Shown here in pieces: positions 63,101 through 64,000 of a DNA stretch of 64,000 bases (positions within the stretch are counted from its first letter, which is position 1; the number at the start of each line of letters is the position of its first letter). Where the stretch lies: contig NC_092563.1 of the NCBI RefSeq assembly GCF_037975245.1, positions 14,958,094 to 15,022,093 on the forward strand, in the 5' to 3' direction. The notes beneath the pieces were generated by a model. That model saw nothing but the letters and a program-made list of their open reading frames with translations, was not told where the DNA came from and made no database searches. This DNA comes from Apostichopus japonicus. Taxonomy: Eukaryota > Echinodermata > Holothuroidea > Aspidochirotida > Stichopodidae. A program made the position numbers and the translations under genes.

Positions 63101-63524
63101 AACCAAACACAAACTGTACTATAGGAGACCTCCATGAGTCACTGCATCAAGAATTCTATATGAACTTTGGGGTCACAATTTTCACATCAAGTAAATACGG
63201 TTTTCTTATTTTACTGCAATAAACAAGATTAGAGCCAGTGGAAACTTTAACTTCCCGTCCCCTCATCTCTCTTGCCCCATCTTTCTCTATTTCCCTATGG
63301 ATTTGCTCTCCCTATCTCCTCTGTTCTTTAACCGAATGTTTTGATATCCGCTCGCAGCGTGGGCAGACAATGCAGACTTCTGTTCCAAGCAGTACGCCGG
63401 CACCGGTGCTCTCAAGACGGACTTCACCAGGACGGGAAAACGTACCGTGTTTGGAGCCCTGCAGGATGGTATCAACTCTGCCATCAGGTACTACAAGAAT
63501 AACTTTTCGGATGGATTCAGACAG
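48592..63524 (+). CDS. SACM1L: SAC1/SACM1L phosphatidylinositol phosphate phosphatase, 5' 15 exons (3' end outside window)
   Basis: SAC1 removes phosphate mainly from PtdIns4P at the ER and Golgi. Exons: 48592-48641, 51377-51474, 51963-52040, 53350-53477, 55420-55569, 56292-56351, 56946-56979, 57540-57727, 58430-58516, 59284-59352, 59829-59908, 60706-60804, 61387-61525, 62233-62308, 63358-63524. They sum to 1503 nt, 501 residues in one open frame, aligning with most of human SACM1L (587). The Sac motif R-T-N-C396-M-D-C-L-D-R402-T-N holds the CX5R catalytic residues. The start ATG has A at -3 and G at +4. An in-frame ATG at 48580 has a poor context, and a TAG lies upstream of it. The first exon gives E-T-Y-I-L-H before F-Y-I-E-A-C, as in the human start. 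The remaining exons, with two C-terminal membrane helices, must lie beyond 64000. Confidence 0.95.
49005..49494. mobile_element. Related inverted-end element in SACM1L intron 1, with insertion
   Basis: 49032-49145 and 49386-49490 match the two halves of the 27690 element in reverse. They are separated by about 240 bp that include another end (GTGTCCGAACTTCGCAATA at about 49267). This looks like a copy interrupted by or fused with a second one. It lies in the same relative position (intron 1) of the neighbouring gene. Confidence 0.6.
51377..56351 (+). CDS. SACM1L: SACM1L exons 2-6: N-terminal Sac subdomain
   Basis: Residues 17-188. Recognisable blocks are [51 protein letters not shown] and [10 protein letters not shown]. 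All are conserved with vertebrate SACM1L. Splice phases agree across every junction. Intron 3 holds a 21-22-bp minisatellite. Confidence 0.94.
52268..52805 (+). repeat. 21-22-bp minisatellite in SACM1L intron 3
   Basis: About 24 units of the form TATGGTCTACAAAACAGTCT fill the segment. A larger block containing TCTATAAAACAGTCAACGG occurs twice (about 52500-52570 and 52620-52690), showing higher-order duplication. Confidence 0.9.
56946..56979 (+). CDS. SACM1L: SACM1L exon 7: 34-nt small exon
   Basis: It encodes [11 protein letters not shown] plus one base, matching the F-A-L-P-V-L-H-G region of human SACM1L. Acceptor CTTACAG, donor GTATCC. The exon enters in phase 0 and leaves in phase 1, which fits exon 8 exactly (T + TC makes Phe). 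It is short enough that gene finders may miss it. Confidence 0.88.
57540..60804 (+). CDS. SACM1L: SACM1L exons 8-12: central Sac domain
   Basis: Exons 57540-57727, 58430-58516, 59284-59352, 59829-59908 and 60706-60804 encode residues 200-373. Conserved runs include [51 protein letters not shown], and [15 protein letters not shown]. The R-G-S-I-P-x-x-W motif is a Sac-family hallmark. Confidence 0.95.
57860..58160 (+). repeat. Dispersed duplication in SACM1L intron 8
   Basis: CTCTTACACARGCTCT followed by TAGTGGATAAGCARTTTGC and TTTTATTTTATTTT occurs at about 57868-57923 and again at 58092-58148, with TAATGT-rich sequence between. Confidence 0.75.
58905..59168 (+). repeat. Tandem duplication (about 135 bp) in SACM1L intron 9
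   Basis: AGCAAAATCAACTCGTGAA through GTTTGTCTTATCTAGGGA is repeated from about 59050 with moderate divergence and a shorter interior. The second copy ends about 115 bp before exon 10. Confidence 0.75.
60098..60140. repeat. TA microsatellite in SACM1L intron 11
   Basis: A TA run followed by TATTTTTATATATATTTTTT. Confidence 0.9.
60943..61020 (+). repeat. Second copy of the GTTGTCGGTTAA/AGAGAGAA repeat
   Basis: It matches 41150-41245 in order and spacing with scattered differences. It lies in SACM1L intron 12. Confidence 0.6.
61387..61525 (+). CDS. SACM1L: SACM1L exon 13: catalytic CX5R exon
   Basis: It encodes residues 374-420, with the active-site run R393-T-N-C396-M-D-C-L-D-R402-[14 protein letters not shown]. 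The nucleophile is C396 by position in CX5R (C389 in human). The acceptor is TTGAAG after a T-rich tract. The donor that keeps the frame with exon 14 is AAG followed by GC, not GT. Confidence 0.92.
61526..61527 (+). other. GC splice donor of SACM1L intron 13
   Basis: The exon ends in TTTAAG and the intron begins GCAAAT. Exon 13 must end in phase 0 because exon 14 starts with GAT TTC and matches SAC1 only in that frame. The nearest GT (seven bases upstream, GTTTAA) would end in phase 2 and break the frame. The AAG before the site is typical of GC-AG introns. Confidence 0.7.
61598..62030 (+). repeat. Tandem duplication (about 200 bp) in SACM1L intron 13
   Basis: CTACCTATCCCTCTTCCTCA at 61598 recurs at 61795, and each copy continues through CCAGTGATGTTAG and GTGATGTCATGAGCAAGG. 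The second copy has about 36 extra bases. The duplication lies inside the intron with the GC donor. Confidence 0.88.
62233..63524 (+). CDS. SACM1L: SACM1L exons 14-15: end of Sac domain (last in window)
   Basis: Exons 62233-62308 and 63358-63524 encode residues 421-501. The second carries [27 protein letters not shown] and [12 protein letters not shown], all strongly conserved in SAC1. The region at 424-445 ([12 protein letters not shown]) differs more from human. The donor GTCAGT at 63525 leads into an intron that runs off the window. Confidence 0.93.
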
Positions 63525-64000
63525 GTCAGTTTAATCGTCCAGGTTGGTCTTCGTGTATTACTATTTTAAAGTAGCAGGTTGCATTACCAGTTTCATCGTC
63601 ATAGGGAAAAGAAGTTCGTCTAGCCTCCAAATTTGTATAGAACCAGAAGCAACCGTTGAAGCCAGCCACCACTCACCACCATAACCACCACTCATCGCCT
63701 CCTCCAACCCTCAAAACATGCTACCTTCCTGTCACCATCCAGCCACGTGTCTCTCTGACCCAAAAAGTTCAAATTTAAAAATCACAAATTTCCGATCTCT
63801 TATTTTAGGAGTCTTATATTTACTGCCTGAAACAGCTATTTACAAGACAATTTACAAGACAATCTATCTATCTATTACCTTATAAGCATATTGTACTATG
63901 CCACCAAGAGTCACACAAGTTCATACCAATACAATACTCTGTAAATAATGCTATGAATTTTTCTACTTAATATCCAACAAGGTACAATTATCTGGAAAGT

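Overview
The window is eukaryotic DNA: AT-rich, with long introns and many simple repeats, and no bacterial-type gene packing. It most likely comes from a marine invertebrate deuterostome, and an echinoderm (sea cucumber, sea urchin or a relative) is my best guess. The reasons are multi-exon genes that align by eye with vertebrate PARP2 and SACM1L, a strong excess of the palindrome TAGGCCTA, which I associate with echinoderm DNA, and abundant poly-G-bearing miniature transposons. The species cannot be named from the sequence alone.

Layout: (1) 1-27.5 kb is mostly intergenic. It holds microsatellites (TA, TATAC, AGT), a GAGTAC minisatellite, hAT-like miniature elements and one credible coding block on the minus strand (6972-7634), a 220-residue protein of unknown family with four R-R-x-S sites. 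(2) 27.58-41.99 kb, plus strand, is a complete 16-exon gene for a PARP2-type ADP-ribosyltransferase. It encodes 726 residues in the order WWE, WWE, linker, WGR, PARP regulatory domain, catalytic domain with the H-Y-E triad. (3) 42.0-48.6 kb is the PARP 3' flank and an intergenic region rich in transposon remnants: a tRNA-derived SINE, hAT-like elements and a polypurine tract. (4) From 48.59 kb to the right edge, plus strand, are the first 15 exons (501 residues) of a SAC1/SACM1L phosphoinositide phosphatase. Its catalytic CX5R motif is intact, and the C-terminal membrane segments lie beyond the window.

The most interesting object is the PARP2-type gene with two tandem WWE domains. Human PARP2 and PARP3 have none. 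WWE modules are known ADP-ribose readers, so this enzyme would join a writer and two readers in one chain. Each WWE is encoded by a single exon flanked by phase-1 introns, and a decayed copy of the first WWE exon, with stop codons, lies 245 bp upstream in intron 1. This reads as a record of exon shuffling and exon duplication. Other notable items are a near-perfect 63-bp inverted repeat next to a PARP splice donor whose apex copies that donor, a GC-AG intron after the SAC1 catalytic exon, three CRE palindromes within about 210 bp upstream of PARP, and three hAT-like elements with exact 8-bp target duplications. The two genes have unrelated biochemical roles and I see no functional link beyond adjacency.
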